The notes beneath the pieces are model-generated. The model was not told the origin of the DNA, made no database searches, and worked only from the letters and a program-made list of their open reading frames with translations. The translations under genes were made by a program, and so were the position numbers. A stretch of 64,000 bases of DNA from RPRB01 sp035519675 (GTDB lineage Bacteria > Myxococcota > Myxococcia > Myxococcales > Myxococcaceae): positions 1 to 64,000 of the forward strand of contig DATIWB010000023.1 of the NCBI GenBank assembly GCA_035519675.1, read 5' to 3'. This document shows, one piece after another, positions 17,446 to 26,700 of the stretch. The first letter of the stretch is position 1; every line of letters starts with the position of its first letter.

Positions 17446-18051
17446 TCAGTTGTACGTGGCGCTGAAGACCAGTCCACCGCCGAAGGTGGTCCAGGACCCC
17501 GTCGAGCCGGAGCCATTGTCCTTGTTGACGGCGAAGAAGCCCTCGGCGGCGACGCCCAGGCCCCAGTGGTCGCTCACCCACCACTCTTTGCCGACCGCCA
17601 GCTTGCCGCCGAACCCGGTCTTGGTCCGTTCGACGAAGCCGAGGCCATTGTCGATGATCAGCGCCGTGAACGACGGAGTGAGCGAGACGAAGACGTTGGC
17701 CGGCATGAAGTAGTGCGTCACGTTGAGCCCAGCACCGCTGAGCACGGTGGCGCCCCACTCCCAACCGCTCGGCGACGGTCCCGCCGCGCCCCAGAGATCT
17801 CCGGCGATGATCCAGTCCTCGGCGACCGCGCCGCCGATGACGATCGAGAGCGGGAGCGCAGCCCCCGAAAGGGACGAGCCTCCCGCTGCCTGCGACGAGG
17901 AGGTGCTGAGGTAGCCGACGCCGATGTCGAGGTGAAGGAAGAAGCCGAGATGCCGGTGTGCGGTCGACTCGGCAGTCGGAGCGGGCACGCTCTGCTGCCC
18001 GAGAGCGACCTGCGGAACGATGAGCAACCACAGGATCAGGGTCTTGCGCAT
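17446..18051 (-). CDS. Predicted outer-membrane beta-barrel protein
   Basis: A 201-aa protein with a signal peptide (TLILWLLIVPQVALGQ). The rest alternates hydrophobic and polar residues in strand-length blocks (FFLHLDIGVGYLST, LPLSIVIGGAVAEDWIIAG, WGLGVAAEGFFAVNKD) and ends with the aromatic-containing strand GGGLVFSATYN, the pattern of small eight-stranded outer-membrane barrels. No family assigned. Monocistronic; its 3' end touches the IS91 scrap. Confidence 0.8.
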   Translation of the reverse strand: MRKTLILWLLIVPQVALGQQSVPAPTAESTAHRHLGFFLHLDIGVGYLSTSSSQAAGGSSLSGAALPLSIVIGGAVAEDWIIAGDLWGAAGPSPSGWEWGATVLSGAGLNVTHYFMPANVFVSLTPSFTALIIDNGLGFVERTKTGFGGKLAVGKEWWVSDHWGLGVAAEGFFAVNKDNGSGSTGSWTTFGGGLVFSATYN

Positions 18052-18216
18052 GACTTGGTCCGTCCTCCGGCCCGGGGGGACGCGCCTCTATCACCGCTCT
18101 TACGCCGCGATGGAGAAAGCCGGCGAAGCCGATGAGCATCGCTTCAATCAGCGCTTAGGCTCTTCACCTGTCTGTCCTCGCGACGCGCGCAACTTCTGCG
18201 CGGGCGACGCCCTGAA

Positions 18217-18462
18217 TCACTCGCCCGAGTTCACCACCAAGCTCAAGCTGTCGTCCCACTCGAAGTACTTGTGAAGAAGGCTCTCCCTGGGGCGCACCAT
18301 GGCCACGAGTTGCCGGTGCGCAGGAATCCTTCCACCGTTCGCGTCGATGAGGTCTTCGACCACCTGGCGCTCCGCGTCGGAAAGCACTGGCTCCTTCCCG
18401 GGCTCATAGGCTTTCGGCCGCAGCTTCTCCGGCTCTGGTGGCTCTTCGTTTCGCGGTGACAT
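18217..18462 (-). CDS. Small protein, probably truncated phage/plasmid-type gene
   Basis: An 81-aa protein. Residues HKYFEWDDS near the C-terminus match a motif I know from phage and mobile-element proteins, where it is followed by an A-x-x-Y-R helix; here it is followed instead by LSLVVNSGE and a stop. The N-terminal half is Pro/Glu-rich, with SDAERQVVEDLIDANGGRIP in the middle. The gene therefore looks cut at its 3' end. The region around it (18052-18216 and 18463-18755) has no other gene I can support. Confidence 0.5.
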   Translation of the reverse strand: MSPRNEEPPEPEKLRPKAYEPGKEPVLSDAERQVVEDLIDANGGRIPAHRQLVAMVRPRESLLHKYFEWDDSLSLVVNSGE

Positions 18463-18755
18463 TCTTCGAGCACCTCCGGCCGCTACCTTCCGTTTGTCGG
18501 CAGGCGAGCCGATCCATCTCCGCCTCCGTCGGTTCTGGTCCTGGACCCCGCACGCGCTGGGATGGTGGGGCGCCAGCTACCTACATGTCGGCGACGGTCG
18601 CTGGATCAAACTTCGCGCAGGCCCCGGGCCTCCCCGGGGCGGGGTGAGCTGCCGAAATCTCCGGCAACTGTGACGGCGGCGTGCCCGCGCAGCTCGCATA
18701 AAGGCGGCCCCCGCTCGGGGGAGCGCTGCCATCCCGGCGCGCGCAGGAGCGCACG

Positions 18756-19625
18756 ATGGGTCTGCGGCTGAAGTTCAATCTGGTGCTGGTGCTCGTCTTC
18801 GGGCTTGGCCTCGGGGTATCGGGCGTGCTTTCCCGCCGCATCCTCGAGGCCAACGCCCGGGATGAGGTGGTCCGGACCGCAGACCTCATGATGGGCGCGG
18901 CCCTGGCCGTGCGCAGCTACACCAACCGCCAGATCACCCCGCAGCTCGAGCTGCAGCTGATGCGGACCTTCCTTCCGCAGTCGCTGCCCGCCTACGCGGC
19001 GACGGAGACCTTCGGTGCCCTTCGGGAGCAGCACCCCGAGTACTCCTACAAGGAAGCGGTGCTCAACCCGACCAACCCGCGGAACAAGGCGCTCGAGTGG
19101 GAGGCGGACATCATCTCCCAGTTCCGGAACGACCCGCAGCGGACGGACTTCCGCGGGGCACGGGAGACGCCCATCGGCAAGGCGCTCTACCTCGCCCGGC
19201 CCATCCGGATCGCCGACTCCGGATGCCTGCGGTGCCACAGCACGCCCGAGGTCGCCCCGGCGTCGATGCTGAAGCTCTACGGCCAGGCGAACGGCTTCGG
19301 GTGGCAGCAGGGAGAGACTGTCGGAGCGCAGATCGTCTCGGTGCCGATGACCGTGGCGCTCGACAAGGCGGACCAGGCCTTTCGCACCTTCATGGCCTCG
19401 CTGGTGGTGGTGTTCATCGTCGCCTTCGTCGTGCTGAACGTCGCGCTCTCGGTGCTGATCATCCGGCCGATCATCCGGATGGCGCGCGCCGCCGATCAAG
19501 TCAGCACCGGAAGCTTCGAGGTCCCCGAGTTCGCCGTGAAGGGGCGCGACGAGATCTCCGTCCTCGCCGCCTCCTTCAACCGGCTCCGCCGCAGTCTCGA
19601 GAAGGCGATGCATCTGCTGGAGTAG
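18756..19625 (+). CDS. Haem-binding membrane sensor, DUF3365 (Tll0287-like) + HAMP, no output domain
   Basis: A 289-aa protein. TM1 is at residues 5-24 (FNLVLVLVFGLGLGVSGVL). A periplasmic DUF3365 domain follows, with one c-type haem motif CLRCH and the family pattern NGFGWQQGETVGAQIVSVPM. TM2 (SLVVVFIVAFVVLNVALSVL) leads into a HAMP domain (IIRMARAADQVSTGSFEVPE, ending LAASFNRLRRSLEKAM). The protein stops there. In most relatives a histidine kinase, cyclase or chemotaxis domain follows HAMP. It may signal through a separate partner. No partner gene is adjacent. Confidence 0.92.
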   Translation: MGLRLKFNLVLVLVFGLGLGVSGVLSRRILEANARDEVVRTADLMMGAALAVRSYTNRQITPQLELQLMRTFLPQSLPAYAATETFGALREQHPEYSYKEAVLNPTNPRNKALEWEADIISQFRNDPQRTDFRGARETPIGKALYLARPIRIADSGCLRCHSTPEVAPASMLKLYGQANGFGWQQGETVGAQIVSVPMTVALDKADQAFRTFMASLVVVFIVAFVVLNVALSVLIIRPIIRMARAADQVSTGSFEVPEFAVKGRDEISVLAASFNRLRRSLEKAMHLLE

Positions 19626-19743
19626 CCTCGGGCAGGTGTTCGGACCGTCGGAGGGCGTTCCCCTGGCGATCCCCTTGAGAACCCTCCGGAAACAACGGGT
19701 CTCCCCGGAGCGACCGACCTCTGTCGGGTCCCCAAAGGCCTAG

Positions 19744-20484
19744 ATGTCTCCAGTGACTTCTCTCCTCCTGCTCTCGGTGGTCCTCGCTACGGCCGCCGCC
19801 GGCCCATCCACGGCACCGCCCGCTTCCTCGGCCCTCCGGGATGCCGGAACTCCCGCCCTGGTGCTGGACGCCGGCACGACCCGCACCGATCCGCCGCACC
19901 CCGGGATTCCATCGGTACAGCCGCCACGGGGTGGTGTCATCGAGGTCAACGCGGTCGACGATGCGCCCGGGCCATCGACGCGCATCTCGGTCCAGGAACC
20001 TGCGGGGCCCGAGTCCGGAATGCCGCGGAAGAACAAACCGCGCGCCGGCCAAACCGATAGTCAGCCGGACCCATACATGGAGGCACTGCTCGAGCAGTCG
20101 CGCGCCCAGACGGAGGCCCTCCAGCAGATCGCCGCCCAGCAGCGGGCGTCCGAGGAGGCGCGCATCGCCGCGCAGCCCGCGCAGACGCAGCGGACCGTCC
20201 AGCTGAATGGGGCGCGCATCGCGATCGATCGAGCTCTCCAGTCGCTCCAAGCCACGGGTGACTGGGACGCAAACTCCCTCGAGGCCGCGCGCGCCTCCCT
20301 GCGGGAGACCGCCACCGCGGCGTCGGCAGCCGGTTCCCCTATCGAAGCCTCCCGCGCGGCGGAGGCCGCTCGCTATGTGGAGGCGGCGCAGGCGGCGCTC
20401 GTCCGAAGAAACGCACAGTTGGCGCAGTACTACCTCCTCGAGGCCAACCAGCTGCTGTTCGGCGCGCCTAACGCGCGCTACTGA
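19744..20484 (+). CDS. Secreted Ala-rich protein, unknown function
   Basis: A 246-aa protein starting with a signal peptide (SPVTSLLLLSVVLATAAA). A Pro/Thr/Asp-rich low-complexity region runs to about residue 110. The C-terminal half is Ala/Gln/Glu-rich helix (EALLEQSRAQTEALQQIAAQ, AAEAARYVEAAQAALVRRNA), likely coiled coil. It ends LLEANQLLFG. No homologous family recognised. It may act in the periplasm as a structural or scaffolding protein; that is a guess from composition. Confidence 0.75.
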   Translation: MSPVTSLLLLSVVLATAAAGPSTAPPASSALRDAGTPALVLDAGTTRTDPPHPGIPSVQPPRGGVIEVNAVDDAPGPSTRISVQEPAGPESGMPRKNKPRAGQTDSQPDPYMEALLEQSRAQTEALQQIAAQQRASEEARIAAQPAQTQRTVQLNGARIAIDRALQSLQATGDWDANSLEAARASLRETATAASAAGSPIEASRAAEAARYVEAAQAALVRRNAQLAQYYLLEANQLLFGAPNARY

Positions 20485-20664
20485 GGCAGCGCGAGGCAGG
20501 GCGCCCGGAAGTCTCGCATCCGGCAGAGTTCCGCGGAAGGCTGCTCGGCGGCCTGCGCCAGTGGCACGGCGAGCGGGGGTCCGAGCGGTGGACTTTGGGG
20601 TCGCTCCGACGCCTCGGGCCTGGGCAGAATGCCCGACCGCCTCGCCGTCTTCCGGAGAACTCGA

Positions 20665-21456
20665 ATGCCGCGAACTCTCATCCTCGCCGCATGCTTGAGC
20701 GCGCTTCCTGCCCTCGCCTTCGAAGGGGTCATCGACCTGAAGATGACCATCACCGGCAAGCCCCCGGAGGCGAAGCAACCAATCAGCTCCACCGGCAACA
20801 TCACCATGACCATCAAGGGCCTCAGCAGCCGGATGGACTCGACGATGACGATGCCCGGTGTCTCGACCCCGCTCAAGACGACGGTGATTCACCGCGCCGA
20901 TGAGCCGAACACCACCTACCTCGTCTACGAGGCGACCAAGACCTACCAGAAGCAGGACAGCAAGGCCGATGTCGATCGCGACGAGAGCAAGTCCACCGTG
21001 AAGCGACTGGGGAAGGAAACCATCGCCGGTCGTACGACCGAGCATGTGGTCGTCACCCACCAAGCTGACGGCCGGGAGATGGAGCTGTGGGTCGACACCA
21101 ACCTGATCTCCTCGGCAGACCTGGAACGGGCCTTCAGCGCGGGCAATCAGTCCGGGTCCGGGTCCTGGTGGGGCGCGCTCAAGAAGGCGGGGGTCGCCGG
21201 GGTTCCGCTCAAGATCGTGAGCAAGGGAAGGGACGCCTACGATCGGGTGACGACCGAGGCGACGCGGGTCGAGTCGAGGTCGGTCTCCTCGTCGCTCTTT
21301 CAGGTGCCAGCGGGGTACACCGAGAGCAAGGACGGGATGGGCGCCATCTCCGCCGAGCAGCACAAGGAGATGATGAAGTCCTACCTGGACAAGCTGTCAC
21401 CCCAGGAGCGCCAGAAGGTGGAAGAGATGATGAAGAAGCAGGCCGGCGGGCACTAG
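20665..21456 (+). CDS. Secreted DUF4412-type protein
   Basis: A 263-aa protein from the ATG at 20665, which gives a clean signal peptide (RTLILAACLSALPALA). The body fits DUF4412-like proteins: FEGVIDLKMTITGK at the mature N-terminus, TTYLVYEATKTYQ, then GKETIAGRTTEHVVV and MELWVDTNL. The C-terminal 45 residues form a charged helix (SYLDKLSPQERQKVEEMMKK). DUF4412 proteins are periplasmic beta-rich proteins of unknown role. The stop is followed almost directly by an IS3 relic. Confidence 0.85.
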   Translation: MPRTLILAACLSALPALAFEGVIDLKMTITGKPPEAKQPISSTGNITMTIKGLSSRMDSTMTMPGVSTPLKTTVIHRADEPNTTYLVYEATKTYQKQDSKADVDRDESKSTVKRLGKETIAGRTTEHVVVTHQADGREMELWVDTNLISSADLERAFSAGNQSGSGSWWGALKKAGVAGVPLKIVSKGRDAYDRVTTEATRVESRSVSSSLFQVPAGYTESKDGMGAISAEQHKEMMKSYLDKLSPQERQKVEEMMKKQAGGH

Positions 21457-21472
21457 AACGCATCTCCCGACC

Positions 21473-21690
21473 TGGCCTCCTCGACGCCCTGGAGCAAGCC
21501 CTCCATGGGCGCCCTCGCCGCGACGAGCTCGTCCACCACAGCGATCGAGCCCTCCGTCGGGACGGTCGGCGACTCGGACGACAGCGCGCTCGCGGAGAGC
21601 ATCATCGGGCTCTTCAAGACGGAGGTCATCCGGTACCGCGGGCCCCTGGCGGAGCATCGACCCGGTCGAGTTCGCCACAACCATCGCAAG
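21473..21690 (+). pseudogene. IS3-family transposase (OrfB) relic
   Basis: Three frames together read as the C-terminal half of an IS3-type integrase: LLDALEQALHGRPRRDELVHHSDR in one, then IEPSVGTVGDSDDSALAESI and IGLFKTEVIRYRGP in the next, then DPVEFAT in the third. In intact IS3 transposases about 17 residues (the GSQYLS..RLAEAG stretch) lie between HHSDR and IEPSVG. Here they are gone, and the junction sits on the short shared string ATCGAG. The catalytic core is broken, so the element is dead. The rest to 21930 shows nothing clear. Confidence 0.75.
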
Positions 21691-21996
21691 CGGAGCACGC
21701 CTCGAGCGCGATGCCTCGTCTGCAGAGCGGGGGAAGGTCACGGCCGAGCGACGGCATGCCCTGAGGCGGGCGGGCTCCGTCAGTGCCGCGCCTCGCTCTC
21801 GATCCGGGATCCAGAGACCACCCTCCTCGACGCGCCGGGTCCGACGGCTCGATGAACACGTCGTTCCGCCAATCGGCATGACCGCGGCGCTCCACTCCGC
21901 GCGGACGTTCCAGAGCAGCCTCCTGCACTGAGTGGAGTCGACGCGCATGCGCCAGACGGGGCAATCAAGCAATCGAGCGCGCACCCGCAGTGCGCT

Positions 21997-22377
21997 CGGA
22001 GGCAGCTCGCCGACTGCCTCCGCCGCAAGGGCGTGGCGGTGGAGGCGCGATGAACGACGACCGCGAGCGGCTGCTCGAGGAGGTCACCACCGCCTGGCGT
22101 GCCGGCGGCGACACCGGCCTCACCTACCACCCGGCGTGGCACGACCTTGACGAGGAGGGCCGGCGCGAGGCCTTCGAGCGCACTGCGCTGCTGCGCGCAT
22201 TGGAGTCGGCGCTCGACCCCGACAACCTCTCGTCCACCGGCCGGCGCGTCATGGCCTTGATCGGCGGCGGGTGACCTGGAACAGATCAGAGGCGCGACCG
22301 TGAGGGAACGGGACCCGCGGGCTACCGTTGTCGGCTCGCACTGGGGCCAACGACCGAGTTGGCACCAAGAAGGCCCC
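21997..22377. repeat. 381-bp duplicated segment, copy A (copy B at 36618-36998)
   Basis: This segment aligns without gaps to 36618-36998. By eye I count 17 mismatches in 381 bp (about 95% identity). It covers the last 17 codons of a sigma-factor gene, the whole 74-aa gene and about 100 bp of downstream sequence. Only copy B has the intact sigma gene upstream, so copy A is probably the derived copy. It lies just after an IS3 relic and is followed by a tandem repeat. Confidence 0.93.
22050..22274 (+). CDS. 74-aa protein, second copy of the sigma-linked small gene
   Basis: A 74-aa acidic helical protein (MNDDRERLLEEVTTAWRAGG at the start, TGRRVMALIGGG at the end). It differs from the protein at 36671-36895 at one residue (Asn for Gly in DNLSSTG). 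Within the 225-bp gene, eight of the nine changed codons are synonymous, which argues that the product is translated and constrained. Here the gene lacks the sigma factor that overlaps its partner's start. No family recognised. Its linkage suggests a sigma-related function, which is inference. Confidence 0.75.
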   Translation: MNDDRERLLEEVTTAWRAGGDTGLTYHPAWHDLDEEGRREAFERTALLRALESALDPDNLSSTGRRVMALIGGG

Positions 22378-22390
22378 AGTGGCCCTCGAT

Positions 22391-22448
22391 TTCGCTCCGG
22401 AGGCCGGTGGGCTTCGCTCCGGAGGCCGGTGGGCTTCGCTCCGGAGGC
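22391..22448. repeat. 22-bp tandem repeat, 2.6 copies
   Basis: The unit TTCGCTCCGGAGGCCGGTGG plus GC occurs at 22391-22412 and 22413-22434 without change, and a partial third copy ends at 22448. It starts 14 bp after the end of duplicated segment copy A. It is not CRISPR-like because there are no spacers. The gap 22275-22486 otherwise holds only the non-coding tail of the duplication. Confidence 0.9.
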
Positions 22449-22486
22449 GACCGGCGGAAGCATCGCCAGCGCCTGCTCCTCCGTCT

Positions 22487-23410
22487 TCACGGCCTCGTCG
22501 GCTGCTCCGGTTTGGAAGTAGTCGAGGTACACGGGTTCGCCTGCTCCGGGGCGCGCAGGAACGCCGCGACGACCTCGATCTGATAGGGATCCATGAGCAT
22601 CGGCGCGTGGCCCACGTCCGCAATCTCGACGACCCGCGCGCGGGGCCCGCGCGCGGCCATCGCCGCCGCCGTGGGTGCGCTCAGCAGGTCGGACTGCGCG
22701 CCGCGCAGCACGAGCGTGGAACAGCGCACCGCGTCCCAAAGCGGCCACAGGTCGACCGGCGCTGCTTGGGCGCGGAAGGGCACCGCGATGCCGGGATCGT
22801 ATCCGAGCCGCCAGCGACCCTCCGCGTCCTGTCGCACGTTGGTGCGGACCAGGTGGTCCCACTGTGCGTCCGATAGCAGGCCGAAGGGCGCGGATATCCC
22901 ACGCACGTAGGCCGCGATGTCCTCGTAGCGCTCGAAGGCGGGGTCGGCACCGAGGTAGCCGCGGATGCGCTCCAGCGCGGCCGGCTCGATCACGGGCCCG
23001 ACGTCATTGACCACCAGACGCGCGATCGGTGTATTGGGCTGCGCGGCGAGCGCGATGCCCAGCAGGCCGCCCATCGAGGTGCCGACCCAGCCAACCGTAT
23101 CCGCGCCGCTGGCCGCGATGAGCGCCGTGAGGGTGGTCAGGTACGTGGGGAACGCATAGGCGAGCGGGTCCACCAGCCAGTCGCTGCGCCCGCGGCCCGG
23201 CATGTCCACCGCGAGGACACGATGCGTGTCCGACAGCGCTTCGCCGAGGAGGTCGAAATCGCGCGCGTTGCGGCCAACGCCGTGCACGCACACCACCACG
23301 TTCGGCGCGTCCGGGTCGCCCCACTCCTGCCAGACGACGCGGTGGAAGCCCTGGGGCAGGGTAAGGCTGCGCAGCGATCGCTCCCGCGGCATGCGCTCGG
23401 TCAGGCCCAT
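22487..23410 (-). CDS. Alpha/beta hydrolase
   Basis: A 307-aa protein from the ATG at 23410. The alpha/beta hydrolase fold is clear: VVVCVHGVGRNARDF (oxyanion loop), DMPGRGRSDW, nucleophile elbow GWVGTSMGGLLG, acid Asp in RGAQSDLLS, and the His in ADVGHAPML. The C-terminus after FLRAPEQ runs on for about 16 odd residues (NPCTSTTSKPEQPT) toward the tandem-repeat zone. In another frame this zone reads EPVYLDYFQTGAADEAVKTE, which may be the end of a lost neighbour. The native stop may therefore have been lost. Substrate unknown. Confidence 0.88.
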   Translation of the reverse strand: MGLTERMPRERSLRSLTLPQGFHRVVWQEWGDPDAPNVVVCVHGVGRNARDFDLLGEALSDTHRVLAVDMPGRGRSDWLVDPLAYAFPTYLTTLTALIAASGADTVGWVGTSMGGLLGIALAAQPNTPIARLVVNDVGPVIEPAALERIRGYLGADPAFERYEDIAAYVRGISAPFGLLSDAQWDHLVRTNVRQDAEGRWRLGYDPGIAVPFRAQAAPVDLWPLWDAVRCSTLVLRGAQSDLLSAPTAAAMAARGPRARVVEIADVGHAPMLMDPYQIEVVAAFLRAPEQANPCTSTTSKPEQPTRP

Positions 23411-23531
23411 CGCGACTGCCCCTGCAAGAACCCCGGCGGCATGCGCCAATTCTACCCTGCGGATGGGCCCGGCACTGCTCTACGCTCAGCAGCGGTGAGC
23501 ACCCCGGTTCAGGTGATCTGTCGCAAGCGAC

Positions 23532-23558
23532 ACCGGTAACCCCCGGAGCCACAGTCCG
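23532..23558 (-). repeat. 27-bp tRNA-His fragment, candidate attachment site
   Basis: These 27 bp are identical to 46580-46606 inside the intact tRNA-His gene and lie in the same orientation. They cover tRNA positions of about 28-54: most of the anticodon arm, the variable loop and the 5' side of the T stem. The rest of the tRNA is absent, and an unrelated inverted repeat (GTCGC AA GCGAC) adjoins it. The intergenic gap 23411-23723 contains nothing else I recognise apart from the ribosome-binding site of the next gene. Confidence 0.85.
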
Positions 23559-23723
23559 AGAAGGACCAGCCGCCGAGCTGAATCGCCCGTCAAGACTCTT
23601 GATCAGTCTAGGCCGTTCCCAGCACACGCCGAGGGGCGGCAGTGGCCCACCTGGTTTCTCGAAAGCGCACCTGCCGGCGGCGTGAACCCCGCCGATAGCG
23701 TCGAGGACCGGAAGGAGCCCTCC

Positions 23724-26700
23724 ATGATCCGGACGATTCTCAGGTCTCCCCTCAGGCGATGGGGGTTGGCGCGGCGGGGACTCACCCTCTGGGTTTGCAG
23801 CGCCGCCGCTTGCTCCGGGACCAACAGCCCACCCGGCGGGACCCAGGTCGGGGGGCCGGACCAGGTGACGGAGGTCACCGTCTCCGGCCCTGCTGGCGCC
23901 AGCGTCACAGTCCCACCGGGCGCCCGCGCCACGCCGGTCTCCATCCGCATCAGCCAGAACGAGGCCGACGCGCCCGCCCTCGACCGGGCACTTCGCTCGG
24001 CCGGACCGCTCTTCTCGATCACTCCGCACGGAGCAAAGTTTGTCCTCCCGGTCACTGTCCGGATCCCGATCGATCCATCGGCGGTGGACGATCACCATCC
24101 GCTGTTCGTCATGAAGGCGGAGCCCGGCGGCCCATGGGCACCGGTGACTCCCTTCATCCGCGACGGGAACATGGTCCAGGTCGAGGTGACCGACTTCTCG
24201 CTGTTCACCGTCGCTCAGCCGGTGTTTCCATTTCCCGGGCCCGCCAAGCTCTCCATCGAACCGATCGACCCGGGCTACACCTCGGATGCCTCGGGCAACT
24301 GGACCTACGCGGGCACACCCGACACGTCGCCCGTTCTCATCCGGCTCCGGGTGGCGCTGGGCGGAACCTCGCCCTGTCCAGCGGGATCGTCTCCCGCCAT
24401 GTTCACGATGAGCTTGGCGGCGACTGCTCGGACCCAGGGCGGCACGTTCGGGTTCGTGAACTTCATCACCCCCGGCTGGCCCGCGAGTGCCACGGAGATC
24501 GACCTTCCGCTCTCGGTCTTCGATGAACGAGGCCTCCGGGACGTTCTGGACGTCGTACGTGCGAGCGGACCACCACCCTGGAAGACGACCTTTTCGTTCG
24601 TGGCGGGCGTGTGGTGCAAATCCGCCGGGGGGAACTACCTCGGCAGCAATCTCCTCTCCAACGAAGTGCACCACGACGCCACGTTCGCCTCCCCGGTGAA
24701 GCTCGGTCTGGCGGGGGGCCCCGATGACGTCACGGTTGGGGTGGGCACCACGCCGGTCTTCAAGGTGGGAGTCATCGGCGGCCCACAGCCCGCCACCGAC
24801 TCGGACCAGTACACGGTCGACTGGCAGCGGAGCGACGACGGGGGACGGACCTGGCGCCCTGCCAACGATGCGATCGCTTACCAGCTCCAGCTGCCTGGTG
24901 ATCAGTACTTCTCGTACAACTTCCCCTGGAGCTTCTTCACCGGTCGTCCGGCGGAGCCAGGAGACGACGGGGCGCTCTTCCAGGCAAAGGCCTGCTACTC
25001 GCTGCCTCCGGGACTTCAGCAGTACAGCGACACGACCACCGACTGCGTCTTCAGTCGCCCCGCGCGGCTGACGGTCGGCTCGACCTCGCTCCCGGTCTTC
25101 ACCCTCCAGCCCAGGGGGGTCCTCGCAAGCGCAGGAAGCACGGCGACCTTCACCGCCGCCGCGAGTGGAGCACCGGCGCCCACGCTCCACTGGCAGTCGC
25201 TCGCGCCGGGAGCGAGCGCCTGGGTCGACATCGGCGGCGGCACCGGCGGGAGCTACACCACCCCCGCCGCAGGGCTGACGGACAACGGCACCCAGTTCCG
25301 GGCCGTCGCCAGCAACTCGGTCGGCTCGACCACCAGCGAGCCGGCCATCCTCGCGGTGTCTCCTGCCCCTGTCGCGCCCACCATCCAGGTCCAGCCCTTC
25401 GACGTGACCGCCGAGCCCGGCTCGACGGCGAGCTTCGTGGTGGTTGCGCACGGCAGTGATCCGCTGAGTTACCAGTGGCGGCGCGATGGAGCCGTCATCC
25501 CGGGGGTGACGGGGCCGCGTCTCGACCTTCCGGGAGTCGCCGTCGCCGACTCCGGCGCGCACCTGGACGTGGTGGTGAGCAATCCGGCCGGGAGCATCAC
25601 GTCGACTCCTGCCACCCTGACCGTGAGCACCATCGGTCCCCCTCCCGTCGCCCCCACCATCAGCCAGCAACCGGTCAGCGGGACGACCACCGCTCCGTAT
25701 CCGGCCCTGTTCACCGTCGTGGCCTCCGGGACACCTCCGCTCTCGTACCAGTGGCTCCTGAACGGCGTAGCCATCCCAGGGGCGAACGACGCGTCGTATG
25801 GCACCGGTCTCACCACGATCGGTCAGGCACCCGAGACGTACTCGGTGGTCGTCTGGAACGCAGGCGGTGCGGTGGTGAGCTCGGGGGCGATCCTCACCGT
25901 CGTCGCCGGGGCGCCCCTGATGGTCCAGAGCGTCACCCCGGCCGCCGGGTCGACCGGCAATCCGAGTCTTGCTGCCACGATCGGCGCGACCTTCTCCGAG
26001 ATACTCGATTGCACCTCCATCGATGCGACGAGCTTCCAGGTCTTCGAGGGGTCCCGTCCGGTCCCCGGAACGGTCGACTGCACGAACCCCACGCTCACCT
26101 TCACCCCGTCCCAGCCGCTGCCCACCCGGACCACCTTGCATGCGCGTCTCGGATCCGACATTCGCGACAAGTTCGGAATCGCGCTCGGAGCTCCCTACGA
26201 GTGGACCTTCGGCATCGCGCCCTGGACCCGGCAGCTGGGCGGCGCCAGGCACGACGAGCCACTCGGCGTGAGGACCGACACCTCCGGGAACGTGCTCGTC
26301 AGCGGGTACACCAGCGGCGGCCTCGATGGGATCGCCCTCACCGGCATCGTCGACGCCTTCGCGGTCAAGCTCTCGCCCTCCGGGGCGAAGCTCTGGACCC
26401 GGCAGCTCGGCGCCGACGGTGCCTTCACCTACGGGTACGGAATCGGAGCGGACACCGCCGGCAACGTCTACCTCGCCGGTCACACCAACGGAACGCTCCC
26501 CGGAAATACCAGCACCGGCACCTACGATCTGTTCCTCAGGAAGTTCGACCCCGACGGGAACGTGCTCTGGACCCTGCAGCACGGTGCCACCCTGGCCGTT
26601 CAGGTGGCCGGACTCGCCGTGGACGCCGACGGCAACTCGCTGGTCGTCGGCTGGACGCAGGGGTCGCTCGACGGGCAGAGCAACGTTGGGGGCGAGGATG

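Noticed and set aside
22391..22448. CRISPR array
   Set aside because: Repeats are directly adjacent with no spacers and no cas genes are in the window.
23515..23535. The inverted repeat GTCGC AA GCGAC beside the tRNA-His fragment as a recombinase arm site
   Set aside because: Five-base arms are too short to claim; recorded only as context for the tRNA fragment.
23004..26582. A 1192-codon open frame antisense to the Ig/SBBP lipoprotein
   Set aside because: Composition is low-complexity Arg/Gly/Asp typical of antisense frames in GC-rich DNA; the sense frame has a lipobox and recognised domains.
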